DNA from: Paracoccus alkanivorans
GTDB lineage: Bacteria > Pseudomonadota > Alphaproteobacteria > Rhodobacterales > Rhodobacteraceae
Length of the DNA stretch: 64,000 nucleotides
Reading direction: 5' to 3'
Assembly: GCF_003697785.1 (NCBI RefSeq)
Contig: NZ_QOKZ01000001.1
Span: forward strand, 620,001-684,000
The position numbers and the translations under genes were made by a program. The notes under the pieces are model-generated. The model did not search any database, had not been told where the DNA came from, and saw only the letters and a list, made by a program, of their open reading frames with translations. How positions within the stretch are numbered: the stretch's first letter is position 1; every line of letters begins with the position of its first letter. Shown here one piece after another: positions 56,932-64,000 of the stretch.

Positions 56932-58134
56932 TCACGGCAGCAGGACCGCCCCGGATCCCGCCAGCCTCGCTATTTCTTCCGCGCTGTATCCGGCCTCGGC
57001 CAGAACCTCTTGCGTGCCGCCGCCCAATCGGGGGACCGGGCGATGCAGACCGCAGGGAGTCGCGCCCAGCTTGATCGGGAAACCCAGCACCTTTTGCGCC
57101 GGACCATCCTGCCAGCCTGTCTCGATCACCATCTGCTGCGCGGCGATCTGCGGGTCAGAGAATACCTGCGCCAAATCCTGCACCACTCCGCAGGGCACGC
57201 CCGCAGCGTTCAGCGCCCGCAGCCAGTGGTCGCGCGGCTGACCGGCCATGCGTGCCTCGATCAGTTCCCGCAGTTCGGCCCGGCGGGCCATGCGGGCAGT
57301 ATTGCTGTCATAACGCGGATCCGACAACACCCAACCTAGGTCCAGCGCGTCCAGAAAGCGCCGCAATATCTGGTCATGCGAAGGTGCCACCCCGATCTGG
57401 CCATCGGCACAGCGAAACAACCCGTAAGGCGCGACCAGCGGATGATCGTTACCGGTGCGTTCGGGCACTTTCCCGGTGGCGAAATATTCCGAGGACAGAT
57501 AGGCCATCAGGCTGAGCAGGCCATTGACCATGGCCACCTCGACCGTCTGCCCCAGTCCCGTCCTTTGCCGGCTGACAATCGCCGCAACGATCCCCAAGGC
57601 GGCATAGATCCCCGCGACCAGGTCGCTGACCGGCGGCGCGGCGCGCATCGGAGCGCCATCGGCATCGCCGTTCACGCCCATGAAGCCGCTCATCGCCTGT
57701 GCGATGAAGTCAAAGGCCGGCCGGTCGATATAGGGTCCTTCGCTGCCATAGCCATTGACGCTGGCCACGATCAGGCGGGGGTTCAATGTCTTCAGGGTTT
57801 CGGCATCGAGGCCCATCTTGTCCAGCGTGCCGGGGCGGAAATTCTCGACCAGCACATCGGCATCCGAAAGCAGGCGGCGCAGCACCTCCCTGCCCCCGTC
57901 GCCATAAAGATCCAGCACGACCGAGCGCTTGTTGCGGTTGAATCCCGCGAAATATCCGGAATGGCCCTCGCTCATGGTTCCCTGTGCGCGGACCGGATCG
58001 CCCTTGGGCGGCTCGATCTTGATCACATCCGCGCCCAGATCGCCCAGGATCATGGTGCAGAACGGCCCCGACAGAACACGGGTCAGGTCGATCACCCGGA
58101 TCCCGTGCAGCGGGCCTTTCACCGGCTCAACCAT
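56932..58134 (-). CDS. CaiB/BaiF (class III) CoA-transferase
   Basis: 400 residues: GIRVIDLTRVLSGPFCTMILGDLGADVIKIE (N-terminal family signature region), VLVENFRPGTLDKMGL, and the catalytic Asp142 in RPAFDFIAQAMSG. Such enzymes transfer CoA, often from succinyl-CoA, to an organic acid. The start overlaps the HMG-CoA-lyase-family gene by 8 bases. Together they would activate and cleave a 3-hydroxy-3-methyl acid such as citramalate or 3-hydroxy-3-methylglutarate; the substrate is an inference. Confidence 0.88.
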   Translation of the reverse strand: MVEPVKGPLHGIRVIDLTRVLSGPFCTMILGDLGADVIKIEPPKGDPVRAQGTMSEGHSGYFAGFNRNKRSVVLDLYGDGGREVLRRLLSDADVLVENFRPGTLDKMGLDAETLKTLNPRLIVASVNGYGSEGPYIDRPAFDFIAQAMSGFMGVNGDADGAPMRAAPPVSDLVAGIYAALGIVAAIVSRQRTGLGQTVEVAMVNGLLSLMAYLSSEYFATGKVPERTGNDHPLVAPYGLFRCADGQIGVAPSHDQILRRFLDALDLGWVLSDPRYDSNTARMARRAELRELIEARMAGQPRDHWLRALNAAGVPCGVVQDLAQVFSDPQIAAQQMVIETGWQDGPAQKVLGFPIKLGATPCGLHRPVPRLGGGTQEVLAEAGYSAEEIARLAGSGAVLLP

Positions 58135-59080
58135 GCGCGGTCCTCACGCTGTCGGTCGAGGCGGTTTGCAGACGCGGACCGGCCTTCATCACCTGTCCGG
58201 GAAGTTCCCGGCCAATGATTTCTTCGGCGAGCCGGGCAGAGCCTGTCAGGCGATCCAGATCGACGCCGGTCTCCACGCCGGATTCGTGAAACAGGTAAAC
58301 CATATCCTCGGTCGAGACATTGCCGGTGGCGCGCGGCACGAAGGGGCAGCCGCCAAGCCCGCCTATACTGGCCTCGAAATGCCGGATGCCCATCGAGAGC
58401 CCCGCATAGGCGCAGACCAGCCCGACGCCCCGTGTATTGTGGAAATGCAGGGCGATATCGGCATCCGGCACTGCTTGGGCCAAAGCCTCGACCCGCTGGA
58501 TGACCAGCGCGGGCGTCGCCATGCCTGTGGTATCGCCCAAGGTGATATGCCGCATCCCGAGATCGCGGTAACGCCTGGCCTGGTCGGTCACGGCCTCGAC
58601 CGCCACTTCCCCCTCGAACGGGCAACCGAAGGCGGTCGCGATGGCGCCTTGCAGTGCAACCCCCGTTCCCTCGGCCAAGCGGGCAATCCCGGCAAACCCC
58701 TCGAACGACGCCTCGCGGCTGCGGTTCACATTCTTCAGATTGTGGCTTTCCGAGGCCGAGGCGAACAGCACCATCGCGTCCACCCCGGCCTCTATCGCCG
58801 CCTCCGCGCCGCGCGCATTGGGGACCAGAGCCGTCAGATGGGCATCATCGCGATCGCGGAATGCCGCCATCACCTCGGCTGCATCGCGCATCTGCGGGAC
58901 CGCCCTCGGCGACACGAAAGAGGTGATTTCGAAGCGCCGCAAACCCGCATCCAGCAGTGACTGGATCAGTTCGATCTTGCGGGCGGTAGGAACGAATTCT
59001 GCCTCTGATTGCAGGCCGTCGCGGGGACCGACCTCGGTGATGATCGCGCTGGCGGGAAAGCCCGGTATCGCTATGCCCAT
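58127..59080 (-). CDS. mvaB: HMG-CoA lyase family protein
   Basis: 317 residues, TIM-barrel lyase. The catalytic Arg-Asp pair is in EVGPRDGLQSE (Arg20, Asp21), with the metal-site and loop residues HFHNTRG and IGGLGGCPFVPRATGNVSTEDMVY, which includes the active-site Cys loop. It would cleave 3-hydroxy-3-methylglutaryl-CoA to acetyl-CoA and acetoacetate. Closely related enzymes cleave citramalyl-CoA, so the symbol is provisional. It is the first gene of the minus-strand pair and divergent from the GntR gene. Confidence 0.85.
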   Translation of the reverse strand: MGIAIPGFPASAIITEVGPRDGLQSEAEFVPTARKIELIQSLLDAGLRRFEITSFVSPRAVPQMRDAAEVMAAFRDRDDAHLTALVPNARGAEAAIEAGVDAMVLFASASESHNLKNVNRSREASFEGFAGIARLAEGTGVALQGAIATAFGCPFEGEVAVEAVTDQARRYRDLGMRHITLGDTTGMATPALVIQRVEALAQAVPDADIALHFHNTRGVGLVCAYAGLSMGIRHFEASIGGLGGCPFVPRATGNVSTEDMVYLFHESGVETGVDLDRLTGSARLAEEIIGRELPGQVMKAGPRLQTASTDSVRTAHG

Positions 59081-59128
59081 CCTGTTCTCCGGCTTGGCGA
59101 GAAATTGCTTTGCGTTGGGATGCCACAG

Positions 59129-59138
59129 TGGTATACCG
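59129..59138 (+). promoter_or_regulatory. Candidate GntR operator
   Basis: Contains the perfect palindrome GGTATACC (59130-59137) in the 75-base gap between the lyase and GntR genes, 18 bases before the regulator's ATG. FCD-type GntR proteins often bind short palindromes of the GGT...ACC or GTATAC kind. Confidence 0.45.
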
Positions 59139-59155
59139 CGAGAAAGGAGACGTCA

Positions 59156-59848
59156 ATGGCGATGGAAACGACAGGGCGGCAAGACATGGAGGACGGGAGC
59201 AATGACCTTCTCTCGCGTCTTCGTTTCGCGATCCTGTCGCTGGAACTGCTGCCTGGCGAATCCATTTCCGAGCGCACCCTCGAACAGGAATTCGGCGCAT
59301 CGCGCACGCCGATCCGCGAAGCGCTGTTCAACCTGATGCGTGACGGGCTGGTAAACCGCGAGGGGCGCGGCTATATCATCGCCCCTTTCGACATGGCCGA
59401 GATCAACGAGGTCTTCGATTTTCGCGAGATCATCGAGCCTGAGGCGGTGCGGCTGGCAGCAAGGCTGGCGACGCCGGAACAGATCAGCGACATTCGCCAC
59501 AGCATCAATTTCAGCCATGACGAGTTCACGCCCGAGCGTTGGCTGAACATGGGCCTCGATTTCCATGTCCGCTGTGCGGCTCTGTCTCAAAACCGCTGCC
59601 TTGTCGCGGCGATGCGGGACGTGACCATGCGGACCCTGCGCGCGCGCTGGATCAGCTTCACTTCCGAGGAGGGACGGGCATGCACCCATCGCGAACACGG
59701 CAGGATACTTGACCTGATCGGGGCACGAGACGGCGAAGGCGCGGCAAGGGCCGTACTAGCGCATTCGGCTGCGGTCCGGAAGGAAGTCATCGAGACGATC
59801 GGCAATGCCCGCCGCTTCATGGGCCGCCGCAGCGTCGTCGAAGGATAA
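59156..59848 (+). CDS. GntR-family (FCD) transcriptional regulator
   Basis: 230 residues: winged helix (about 15-80; GESISERTLEQEFGASRTPIREALFNLMRDGLV) and a helical FCD ligand domain with metal-ligand-like residues in FDFREIIEPEAVRLAA, LDFHVRCAA, CTHREHGRI and AVLAHSAAV. The ATG at 59156 has AAAGGAG upstream. It precedes the transporter genes and is divergent from the CoA-transferase/lyase pair, so it is the likely repressor of both. Confidence 0.9.
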   Translation: MAMETTGRQDMEDGSNDLLSRLRFAILSLELLPGESISERTLEQEFGASRTPIREALFNLMRDGLVNREGRGYIIAPFDMAEINEVFDFREIIEPEAVRLAARLATPEQISDIRHSINFSHDEFTPERWLNMGLDFHVRCAALSQNRCLVAAMRDVTMRTLRARWISFTSEEGRACTHREHGRILDLIGARDGEGAARAVLAHSAAVRKEVIETIGNARRFMGRRSVVEG

Positions 59849-59878
59849 AGCATCATCAATATCCATGGGAGGAACGGG

Positions 59879-60844
59879 ATGATCGGAAAACTGAACCACT
59901 GGAAAGCCGCGGGACTGGCTGCGGCGATGCTGTTCGCGGTGCCCGCGATGGCTGCGGAATGTATCGCGCCGGCGGATCCGGGGGGCGGATGGGATTTCAC
60001 CTGCCGCGAGGTCGGCCGGATCCTGGCCGAAGAGGGGCTGGTCGAGGGCAATGTGCAGGTCACCAACATGCCCGGCGGTGTCGGCGCGGTGGCCTATGCC
60101 AATGTCGCGGGCAAACGCGCCGACGATGCCGCTCTGCTGGTTGCCACCTCGACCGTGGGCATCACCCAGATTGCCCAGGGCAAATACCCGGCTGGCAGCG
60201 ACCAGATGCGCTGGATCGCCATGCTGGGCGCCGATGTCGGCGTGATCGCTGTGGCGAAGGACAGCCCCTACCAGTCGCTTGACGACCTGCTGTCGGCGCT
60301 GAAAGAGGATCCTGCCTCGGTCGTCACCTCGGGCTCGTCCGGCGCCGGCGGATGGGATCACATCCGCCTGTTGATGCTTGCGGAGGCGGCCGGGATCGAG
60401 GATCTTAGCCAGATCCGGTGGGTCCAGTTCGACGGCGGCAGCCCGGCAGTGACGCAGATGATGGGCGGTCAGGTCGGCCTGGTCTCGACCGATCTGGGCG
60501 AGATCAAGGGCTTCGTCGAATCCGGCGATATCCGCATCCTGGCCGTTTTGTCGGACGAGCCGGTCTCGGCCTTTCCGGATCTGCCCACCGCCAAGTCGCA
60601 GGGCTATGACATTACCGGTTACAACTGGCGCGGTTTCTATACCGGCGGCGAGGTCAGCGACGAGGATTATGCAGCCTGGGTCGAAAAGCTGAAAACGCTG
60701 TATGATTCCGAGGCGTGGCAGGAGACCGCGAAATCCAGCGGGCTGGAGCCGATCTGGCGCGGCGGCGAGGAGTTTTCCGCCTATGTGGCCGAGCAGGAAA
60801 AGCAGATGGCCGAGATCTCGCGCGAAATCGGGATCATCCAGTGA
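59879..60844 (+). CDS. tctC: Tripartite tricarboxylate transporter substrate-binding protein
   Basis: 321 residues with a signal peptide (AAGLAAAMLFAVPAMAA, cleavage near 25). Bug/TctC landmarks: CIAPADPGGGWDFTCREVGRIL, NMPGGVGAVAYAN, IAMLGADVGVIAV, and FDGGSPAVTQMMGGQVGLVSTDLGEI. It binds a carboxylate in the periplasm and delivers it to TctAB. Part of a gntR-tctC-tctB-tctA unit. Confidence 0.9.
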   Translation: MIGKLNHWKAAGLAAAMLFAVPAMAAECIAPADPGGGWDFTCREVGRILAEEGLVEGNVQVTNMPGGVGAVAYANVAGKRADDAALLVATSTVGITQIAQGKYPAGSDQMRWIAMLGADVGVIAVAKDSPYQSLDDLLSALKEDPASVVTSGSSGAGGWDHIRLLMLAEAAGIEDLSQIRWVQFDGGSPAVTQMMGGQVGLVSTDLGEIKGFVESGDIRILAVLSDEPVSAFPDLPTAKSQGYDITGYNWRGFYTGGEVSDEDYAAWVEKLKTLYDSEAWQETAKSSGLEPIWRGGEEFSAYVAEQEKQMAEISREIGIIQ

Positions 60845-61272
60845 CCGACCGTCTGGCCGGGTTGTTCTTTTTCGTGCTGGCAGCCGGATATCTCTGGCTG
60901 TCGGCAGGATATGTGGCGGGTTTCGGCGACCCGTTGGGACCAGCGGTCTTTCCGCGGGTGATCGGCATACCGGCGGCAATCCTCGGCCTGTCGCTGGCGA
61001 TCTGGCCAAGCCATAACGCGACATGGGCAGGCAGGGCCGGACTGCTTCGGCAGGTCGCGGCCATGGGCCTGCTGCTGGGATATGCGCTGCTGCTCGAGCC
61101 TCTGGGCTTCGTGCCCGCCAGTTTTGCGGCCATCCTTGGACTGTCGCTGCTGATGGGCGCACCGCCCCTGCGCGGGTTTCTGACCGCCGCTCTGGCCGCG
61201 CCCGGCCTGTATCTCCTTTTTGACCGCCTGATGGGGCTCCCGCTGCCCCTGATCGGCGAAATGCTTGGCTGA
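60841..61272 (+). CDS. tctB: Tripartite tricarboxylate transporter small membrane subunit
   Basis: 143 residues with four hydrophobic helices (about 5-22, 38-56, 70-88, 92-130), containing GPAVFPRVIGIPAAILGL, a typical TctB stretch. It starts with a GTG that overlaps the tctC stop (GTGA), showing translational coupling. Confidence 0.85.
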   Translation: MTDRLAGLFFFVLAAGYLWLSAGYVAGFGDPLGPAVFPRVIGIPAAILGLSLAIWPSHNATWAGRAGLLRQVAAMGLLLGYALLLEPLGFVPASFAAILGLSLLMGAPPLRGFLTAALAAPGLYLLFDRLMGLPLPLIGEMLG

Positions 61273-61273
61273 C

Positions 61274-62764
61274 ATGGATATTCTTGCGCTTCTTCTCGAC
61301 GGCTTTTCGATTGCCGTCCTGCCGCTCAACCTGGCGCTGATCGTCGGAGGCTGCTTTGCGGGCACTTTGATCGGCGCCCTGCCCGGCCTTGGTCCGGTGA
61401 ATGGCGTCGCGATCCTGATCCCGCTGACCTTCGCCTTCGGGCTGGACGCCACATCCTCGATGATCCTGCTGTCCGCCGTCTATTACGGTTGCATGTATGG
61501 AGGCCGGATCTCGGCGATCCTGCTGAACATCCCCGGCGACGAACCCGCCATCATGACCACGCTGGACGGTTATCCGATGGCACGCAAGGGGCATGCCGCC
61601 GATGCGCTGGCGATTTCCGGGGTGGCATCTTTCATCGGGGCGACATTGGCCACGATCGGGCTGACCCTGTTCGCACCGCTGCTGGCCAAGGCCGCGATCT
61701 ATTTCGGGCCCGCCGATTACTTCGCCCTCTATGTCATGGCCTTCACGACCATCGGCGGCATCACCGGAACCGATCCGCGCAAGACCTTGCTGGCGGCAAT
61801 GCTGGGGCTGATGCTGGGCACGGTCGGTCTTGACCCATCGACCGGAGTAGCACGCTATACCTTTGGCTCCTTCCATCTGTATGATGGCTTCGATCCGATC
61901 GTCGCGCTGGTCGGGTTGTTCGCGATCTCCGAGATCCTGTTTTTCCTGGAACAGAAGGCCCATGGTGGCGGGCTTGTGCCTCCGGGCAGTGTCTTTCCCC
62001 GTTTCAGCCGCATCAAGGAGGGTCTCGGCGCCTCGCTGCGCGGATCGCTGATCGGGTTCATCGCCGGAATCCTGCCCGGCGCGGGGGCTTCGCTTGGTGC
62101 AGTGATGTCCTACAGCTTTGAAAAACGCATCAGCGACAGGGGCAGTTTCGGCAAGGGCGACCCGCGCGGTGTCGCGGCGCCAGAGGCTGGCAATAACGCG
62201 GCCAGCGGAGGCGCACTGATCCCGATGCTGACACTCGGGGTCCCGGGTTCAGGCACCACGGCGGTCATGCTGGCCATGCTCATCTCGCTGAATATCCAGC
62301 CGGGGCCGCTTTTGTTCGAGCGCAGCCCGGATCTGGTCTGGGGGCTGGTCGCAGCACTCTACCTGGCCAATTTCGTCCTGCTGATCCTGAACCTGCCGCT
62401 GATCGGTCTGTTCACCCGTGTCCTCGGCCTGCCCGCATGGGGACTGATGCCCCTGGTCGTGGCCATCAGCTATCTGGGTGTCTATGCGATCACCCATGCG
62501 GCTTTCGACCTGCTGGTAATGGTCGGTTTCGGGGTTCTGGGCTTCGTGCTGCGCAAGCTGGAATTCTCGCTGGTGCCGGTGGTGCTGGGCCTGCTGCTGG
62601 GCATGGATATGGAAAACAACCTGCGCCGCGCCCTGTCGATCTCGGGCGGCGATTTCACCATTCTCGTGCAAAGCCCCATCGCCATCGGCATCTACGCGGT
62701 GACCGCCGGATTCCTGGTCCTGTCCCTGTGGCTGTCGAAACGGTCCCCGCCCCAGATGGCGTGA
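61274..62764 (+). CDS. tctA: Tripartite tricarboxylate transporter large membrane subunit
   Basis: 496 residues with about 12 hydrophobic helices. TctA signatures: GCFAGTLIGALPGLGPVNGVAILIPLTF, YYGCMYGGRISAILLNIPGDEP, and the second repeat FIAGILPGAGASLGAVMSYSFEKR with AAPEAGNNAASGGALIPMLTLGVPGSGTTAVML. The ATG at 61274 lies just after the tctB stop; an in-frame TTG 9 bases earlier is less likely. It ends 2 bases from the convergent sugar kinase gene. Confidence 0.93.
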   Translation: MDILALLLDGFSIAVLPLNLALIVGGCFAGTLIGALPGLGPVNGVAILIPLTFAFGLDATSSMILLSAVYYGCMYGGRISAILLNIPGDEPAIMTTLDGYPMARKGHAADALAISGVASFIGATLATIGLTLFAPLLAKAAIYFGPADYFALYVMAFTTIGGITGTDPRKTLLAAMLGLMLGTVGLDPSTGVARYTFGSFHLYDGFDPIVALVGLFAISEILFFLEQKAHGGGLVPPGSVFPRFSRIKEGLGASLRGSLIGFIAGILPGAGASLGAVMSYSFEKRISDRGSFGKGDPRGVAAPEAGNNAASGGALIPMLTLGVPGSGTTAVMLAMLISLNIQPGPLLFERSPDLVWGLVAALYLANFVLLILNLPLIGLFTRVLGLPAWGLMPLVVAISYLGVYAITHAAFDLLVMVGFGVLGFVLRKLEFSLVPVVLGLLLGMDMENNLRRALSISGGDFTILVQSPIAIGIYAVTAGFLVLSLWLSKRSPPQMA

Positions 62765-62766
62765 TC

Positions 62767-63780
62767 TCAGCCCGGCATCCTTCCACGGGCCTCTTCCAAC
62801 AGGAATGTCCCAAGACCATCCGTTGCCGTCTGCCCTTTCAGGCAGGCCCCGGCGGCATTGCAGGCAAGAGCCAGGCATTCCTCGCGGGACCAGCCCTCGT
62901 GAAGCCCGTGGATAATCCCCGCGGCAAAGGCGTCCCCCGCGCCGACCGGGCTGATGATCTGGTCCGCCGGCACCGGTTCCGGGACATGGACATGCGCCTC
63001 GCCCTCCTCCAGCCAGACCGAGCGTTCGGCCGAATGCAGGATGACCGCGCGCCTCACGCCACCCCGGACAAGCGCTTGCGCCGCCCGCACCATTCCGTCG
63101 ACATCGGCGGCGGCAGAGATGCCGATTCCCGTCGCCCGGACCGCCTCGACCTCGTTCAGGAACAGCACGTCGATCTCGGGCAGCGTTCCGAAAACGGTCT
63201 CCCGGTAGGTTTCGCTCTGGGACGAGACCAGATCAACGCAGGTCATCATCCCCTGAGCCCGCGCCTCGGCCAGAACATCCGCCGCGACCGTGCGACCACC
63301 GGGGCCGATCCGGTCCAGCGCGGCAAGCAGGTTCAGATAGCCGAGATAGAAGATCCGCAGTCCCTGCGCGGCCAGCCCGGCCACGTCGATCCGCGCGGGA
63401 TCCAGCAAATCGTTGACCCCGGAATGATAGAAGAAAGTCCGGCTGTCCCCCGGAACATTCATCACATGCGTCTGAGAAGTTGCCGCAGCCCCCGTGCGGC
63501 CGATACGCGAGACGTCCAGGCCAGCCCGCTCGCATAGCAGAAGCATTTCGTCCCCGAGCCCGCCAGCCCCGACCAGCCCGACCGGCACCACGGGATAGCT
63601 CACGCCCATGGCGACCAGATCCGCCGCGACATTGGCCGCGCCTCCTCCCAGCCCGCTGGTCTGGGCAGAGATGCGCACGAGATCGGATTTCTGCGGCCAT
63701 GCCGGGATGTCATGGACGATATCGAGAAGCCAGTTCCCGACGCAGGCCACACCCCGGCGATCGGCTGCGCCCGCACTCAT
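62767..63780 (-). CDS. PfkB-family carbohydrate kinase
   Basis: 337 residues of the ribokinase fold: GNWLLDIVHDIP, the substrate-binding GLGGGAANVAADLVAMG, LFLNEVEAVRATG, and the anion-hole/base motif SPVGAGDAFAAGIIHGL with the catalytic Asp in GAGD. Specificity cannot be read; fructose, a 2-keto-3-deoxy sugar acid or a pentulose are possible. Its ATG overlaps the stop of the cupin isomerase gene (ATGA), linking the two in one operon. Confidence 0.87.
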   Translation of the reverse strand: MSAGAADRRGVACVGNWLLDIVHDIPAWPQKSDLVRISAQTSGLGGGAANVAADLVAMGVSYPVVPVGLVGAGGLGDEMLLLCERAGLDVSRIGRTGAAATSQTHVMNVPGDSRTFFYHSGVNDLLDPARIDVAGLAAQGLRIFYLGYLNLLAALDRIGPGGRTVAADVLAEARAQGMMTCVDLVSSQSETYRETVFGTLPEIDVLFLNEVEAVRATGIGISAAADVDGMVRAAQALVRGGVRRAVILHSAERSVWLEEGEAHVHVPEPVPADQIISPVGAGDAFAAGIIHGLHEGWSREECLALACNAAGACLKGQTATDGLGTFLLEEARGRMPG

Positions 63781-64000
63781 CCGCCACCTCCCTCGTTCCA
63801 GAGCAGCCGATGGGGTGATTCGTCCTCCTCGATCTCGCTGAAACGCCCCAGGGCCTCGAGGAAGAAATTATCGCCCCGGTCGTCATTGCACTGGCTGACC
63901 TCGGCCACGAAAACCGGCTTACCCTCGCCCCAGAACCGATGCTGCAATCCGCGCGGTATGGTGATCGCCTGCCCCGCCCGTAACCGGTGAACGCGCCCAT
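63777..64000 (-). CDS. D-lyxose/D-mannose isomerase-like cupin protein, 3' part
   Basis: The last 73 codons are in the window and the 5' end lies beyond the right edge. The visible part, VHRLRAGQAITIPRG-LQHRFWGEG, VAEVSQCNDDRGDNFFLEALGRFSEIEEDESPHRLLWNE, resembles the C-terminal half of D-lyxose ketol-isomerases: a cupin His in LQHRF and the conserved NDDRGDNFF and IEEDE stretches. The stop overlaps the PfkB kinase start by 4 bases. An aldose isomerase followed by a ketose kinase is a sensible catabolic pair (for example mannose to fructose to fructose phosphate), but this is an inference. Confidence 0.68.
   Translation of the reverse strand, partial: GRVHRLRAGQAITIPRGLQHRFWGEGKPVFVAEVSQCNDDRGDNFFLEALGRFSEIEEDESPHRLLWNEGGGG

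Noticed and set aside
63710..64000. Minus-strand frame at the right edge beginning with ATG at 64000
   Set aside because: It overlaps the start of the PfkB gene and its translation has no family features. The real coding frame there is the one ending at 63777, which matches a cupin isomerase.

Overview
The window is a GC-rich, gene-dense alphaproteobacterial chromosome segment with short intergenic gaps and many ATGA/GTGA start-stop overlaps. Protein resemblance and gene order (accD-folC, lolC-lolD, fabD-fabG-acpP, secG-pyrG, ornithine-lipid olsB, Core-2/I-branching plus sulfotransferase genes) point to the Rhodobacteraceae, probably Paracoccus or a close relative. This assignment is by inspection, not by a database search. 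I saw no rRNA, tRNA, CRISPR array, transposase or phage gene.

Layout: 0-11.6 kb holds housekeeping genes: accD (3' part), folC, a signal-peptide-bearing argininosuccinate-lyase homologue, prfC, purF, cvpA, radA, lolC/E, lolD and a PAP2 phosphatase. 11.6-14.3 kb is a lower-GC patch with a degenerate sulfotransferase-like gene overlapping a true sulfotransferase. 14.3-38 kb is mostly core genes (a DUF2268 protease, ftsK, a dapC-type aminotransferase, polA, HIT, acpP, fabG, fabD, ndk, olsB, TRIC channel, rnhA, lysE-type exporter, GST, ispH, cobQ, secG). Single surface-glycan genes sit among them: a rhamnosyltransferase-like gene at 19.3 kb, and a branching glycosyltransferase divergent from another sulfotransferase at 25.7-28.2 kb. 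pyrG follows at 38.1-39.8 kb.

39.8-53.1 kb is a catabolic regulon. An eight-gene minus-strand run encodes a TAXI-TRAP transporter, acyl-CoA ligase, thiolase, bifunctional hydratase/dehydrogenase, two acyl-CoA dehydrogenase subunits and a thioesterase. Divergent from it are an IclR regulator and a 3-oxoadipate-type CoA-transferase. Gene content matches the pim (pimelate/dicarboxylate) beta-oxidation clusters, and two TTCGC-N3-GCGAA palindromes lie in the divergent promoter region.

53.2-56.8 kb carries a large MscS-type channel and cysK. 56.9-62.8 kb is a second catabolic module: a class III CoA-transferase and an HMG-CoA-lyase-family enzyme, divergent from a GntR regulator and a complete tripartite tricarboxylate transporter, with a GGTATACC palindrome between them. 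The right edge has a PfkB sugar kinase and the 3' end of a cupin-type lyxose/mannose isomerase.

A short dispersed element (consensus GAGGTATTTGNNCAAAGAAG with a further AAG, usually near a GC hairpin) occurs six times, and at two sites it appears to provide the ribosome binding site of the following gene. The most unusual genes are the exported lyase homologue, which has substitutions at conserved catalytic positions, and the sulfotransferase-like pair at 12-14 kb.
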